Shown here: positions 32,100 to 32,738 of the stretch, one piece after another
Layout: every line of letters begins with the position of its first letter
Position numbering within the stretch: position 1 is the stretch's first letter
Assembly: GCA_902363835.1 (NCBI GenBank)
Contig: CABJBM010000043.1
Location: 1 to 32,738 of the forward strand
Source of the DNA: Lachnospiraceae bacterium
GTDB lineage: Bacteria > Bacillota > Clostridia > Lachnospirales > Lachnospiraceae
Reading direction: 5' to 3'
DNA length: 32,738 bases
Made by a program: the position numbers and the translations under genes
The notes under the pieces: model-generated
Seen by the model: the letters and a program-made list of their open reading frames with translations, nothing else
Told to the model about the DNA's origin: nothing
Database searches by the model: none

Positions 32100-32189
32100 A
32101 TGGCAGAACAAAGAAAACTGCTTTTTGTCCTTTTACGGGAGAATCCTGATAAACAGTTTTCTGCAAAACAGATTGCAGACTGCCTTTAA
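32100..32189 (+). pseudogene. Fur-family N-terminal fragment (29 codons)
   Basis: ATG at 32100 opens a 29-codon frame reading MAEQRKLLFVLL then RENPDKQFSAKQIADCL and stopping at TAA. It resembles the first winged-helix half of clostridial Fur/Zur/PerR regulators (the pattern ...LKENPDRQFTVEEI...). The rest of the regulator is missing and no other frame continues it. It has no clear ribosome site. It is either a decayed fur-like gene or an unusually short leader ORF. Confidence 0.45.
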
Positions 32190-32216
32190 ATGCCGGCATT
32201 GCCGGCAGAATGCCGG
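32190..32216. repeat. TGCCGG repeats between the Fur-like fragment and the small membrane protein gene
   Basis: TGCCGG occurs at 32191, 32200 and 32211, roughly one helical turn apart. The first two are in palindromes (ATGCCGGCAT and TGCCGGCA). Confidence 0.6.
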
Positions 32217-32244
32217 AAGAGATTTTAAAGAAGGAGGAAGAGAT

Positions 32245-32544
32245 ATGGCAAAAAATAAAAAACTGCTTGCCGGGCTTATGGCTTTGACGGTTCTTATTAT
32301 GCTGCTCTTTTCCGTGTTTTTTATTACTTCCGAAGCCCGCCATAACTGTATAGGGGAAAACTGTCCCATTTGTCATGAAGTCCAGACTTGCTTCCAGGTG
32401 CTTAATACCCTTGGAACGAGCGGCCTTTCCACTGTTGTTGCCGTATTGGGCGCAGCTCACTTTTTCGTAATCTGCGTGATTCCGGTATTTCACCGCATCC
32501 CTTCTCACACTTTGGTTTCTCTTAAGGTAAAACTGACAAATTGA
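32245..32544 (+). CDS. Small Cys-containing membrane protein
   Basis: A 99-residue protein with an N-terminal membrane or signal segment (about 6-24, LLAGLMALTVLIMLLFSVF). It is followed by an outside-facing HNCIGENCPICHEVQTC stretch (about 30-46) with four cysteines and two His, then a second hydrophobic segment (about 55-78). It looks able to bind metal. AGGAGG upstream of the ATG at 32245 sets the start, not the longer frame. No family is recognised. Next to a Fur-like fragment and Zur-box-like half-site, metal homeostasis is a reasonable guess. Confidence 0.6.
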   Translation: MAKNKKLLAGLMALTVLIMLLFSVFFITSEARHNCIGENCPICHEVQTCFQVLNTLGTSGLSTVVAVLGAAHFFVICVIPVFHRIPSHTLVSLKVKLTN

Positions 32545-32646
32545 ATATTGATTTTCACAAGGGAGAATTCTGCTTATTTTTCAGGCAGAAATTGATGTTT
32601 GCTTTGCTTCCTTGTGTTTTTGCGCCCATTTTTAAAAATCAATATT
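32544..32646. repeat. Nested inverted repeats after the small membrane protein gene
   Basis: AATATTGATTTT (32544-32555) and AAAATCAATATT (32635-32646) are perfect complements. Inside them CACAAGG (32556-32562) pairs with CCTTGTG (32610-32616), and TTCTGC (32568-32573) pairs with GCAGAA (32585-32590). The whole can fold as one long interrupted stem. Confidence 0.65.
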
Positions 32647-32664
32647 TATCTGGAGGTTCTAAGA

Positions 32665-32700
32665 TTGAAAAATAATAGTAGAGGAAAACCATTTCCTTAA
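32665..32700 (+). other. Short ORF (11 codons), possible leader peptide
   Basis: GGAGG (32652-32656) is eight bases before TTG, which opens TTG-AAA-AAT-AAT-AGT-AGA-... and stops at TAA after 11 codons (MKNNSRGKPFP). It lies between the nested repeats and a terminator-like hairpin. Chance occurrence cannot be excluded. Confidence 0.3.
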
Positions 32701-32715
32701 TTGCATTACAAAAAG

Positions 32716-32733
32716 ACCATCAAAAGGTGGTCA
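32716..32733 (-). terminator. Terminator of a minus-strand gene beyond the right edge, or attenuator
   Basis: GACCATC (32716-32722) pairs with GGTGGTC (32727-32733) with an AAAA loop. On the minus strand it is followed by TTTTT. A plus-strand T-run, if any, would be past the edge. Confidence 0.5.
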
Positions 32734-32738
32734 CTTTA

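Noticed and set aside
1..32738. tRNA genes, insertion sequences, prophage or toxin-antitoxin modules
   Set aside because: No cloverleaf T-arm motif, transposase, integrase or phage structural protein was recognised on either strand.

Overview
The window looks like chromosomal DNA of a low-to-moderate GC Gram-positive anaerobe, most likely a Lachnospiraceae member of the Clostridium saccharolyticum / Lacrimispora kind. The reasons are strong AGGAGG-type ribosome sites, lipoproteins with short lipoboxes, a large SRP RNA upstream of the dnaX-ybaB-recR block, a Met T-box on metG, spore-related genes (SpmB-like, GerMN-like), and very acidic low-complexity proteins. This placement rests on gene content and style, not on a database match. 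No phage, insertion sequence, tRNA or CRISPR array was seen.

Layout. 1-546: leader and two tandem strong promoters pointing left out of the window, in the style of an rRNA operon whose 16S gene would lie just past the left edge. 547-8306 (minus): a seven-gene run pfkA - dnaX - ybaB - recR - TPR/AAA-like protein - Cof-type HAD phosphatase - cvpA, with two copies of an 80-bp double-hairpin repeat between genes. 8465-8846: SRP RNA with its own promoter and terminator. 8843-9337: tadA. 9461-10153 (plus): radical SAM activase. 10184-11968 (minus): long acidic repeat protein. 12087-14461 (plus): nagB, then hemerythrin - HIT - UPF0340/YwlG-like. 14618-18222 (minus): peptide-binding lipoprotein and oleate hydratase. 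18441-18674 (plus): small unknown gene. 18671-21720 (minus): TraX-like - tatD - rsmA - tetR. 21829-24243 (minus): metG with a T-box leader. 24332-26152 (plus): DUF885-type lipoprotein. 26203-27270 (minus): marR - GerMN lipoprotein. 27320-27847 (minus): SpmB-like. 27963-28088: strongly folded multi-branch element. 28132-28491 (plus): ArsC/Spx-like. 28585-29073 (minus): membrane protein of unknown role. 29185-30252 (plus): murG. 30256-31876 (minus): rhomboid - HIT - ECF-like sigma factor. 32020-32738: a promoter, a Fur-like N-terminal fragment, a small Cys-containing membrane protein, then nested inverted repeats.

Most genes are housekeeping: DNA replication and repair (dnaX, recR, ybaB), translation (SRP RNA, tadA, rsmA, metG), cell wall (murG) and central metabolism (pfkA, nagB). 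The less ordinary parts are the TPR protein with a degenerate SpoVK/CbbX-like AAA module, the double-hairpin repeat, the folded element before the ArsC-like gene, the oleate hydratase with a dyad over its promoter and a TetR gene nearby, and the right-end locus that looks like a reduced metal-regulated operon. These carry the main findings.
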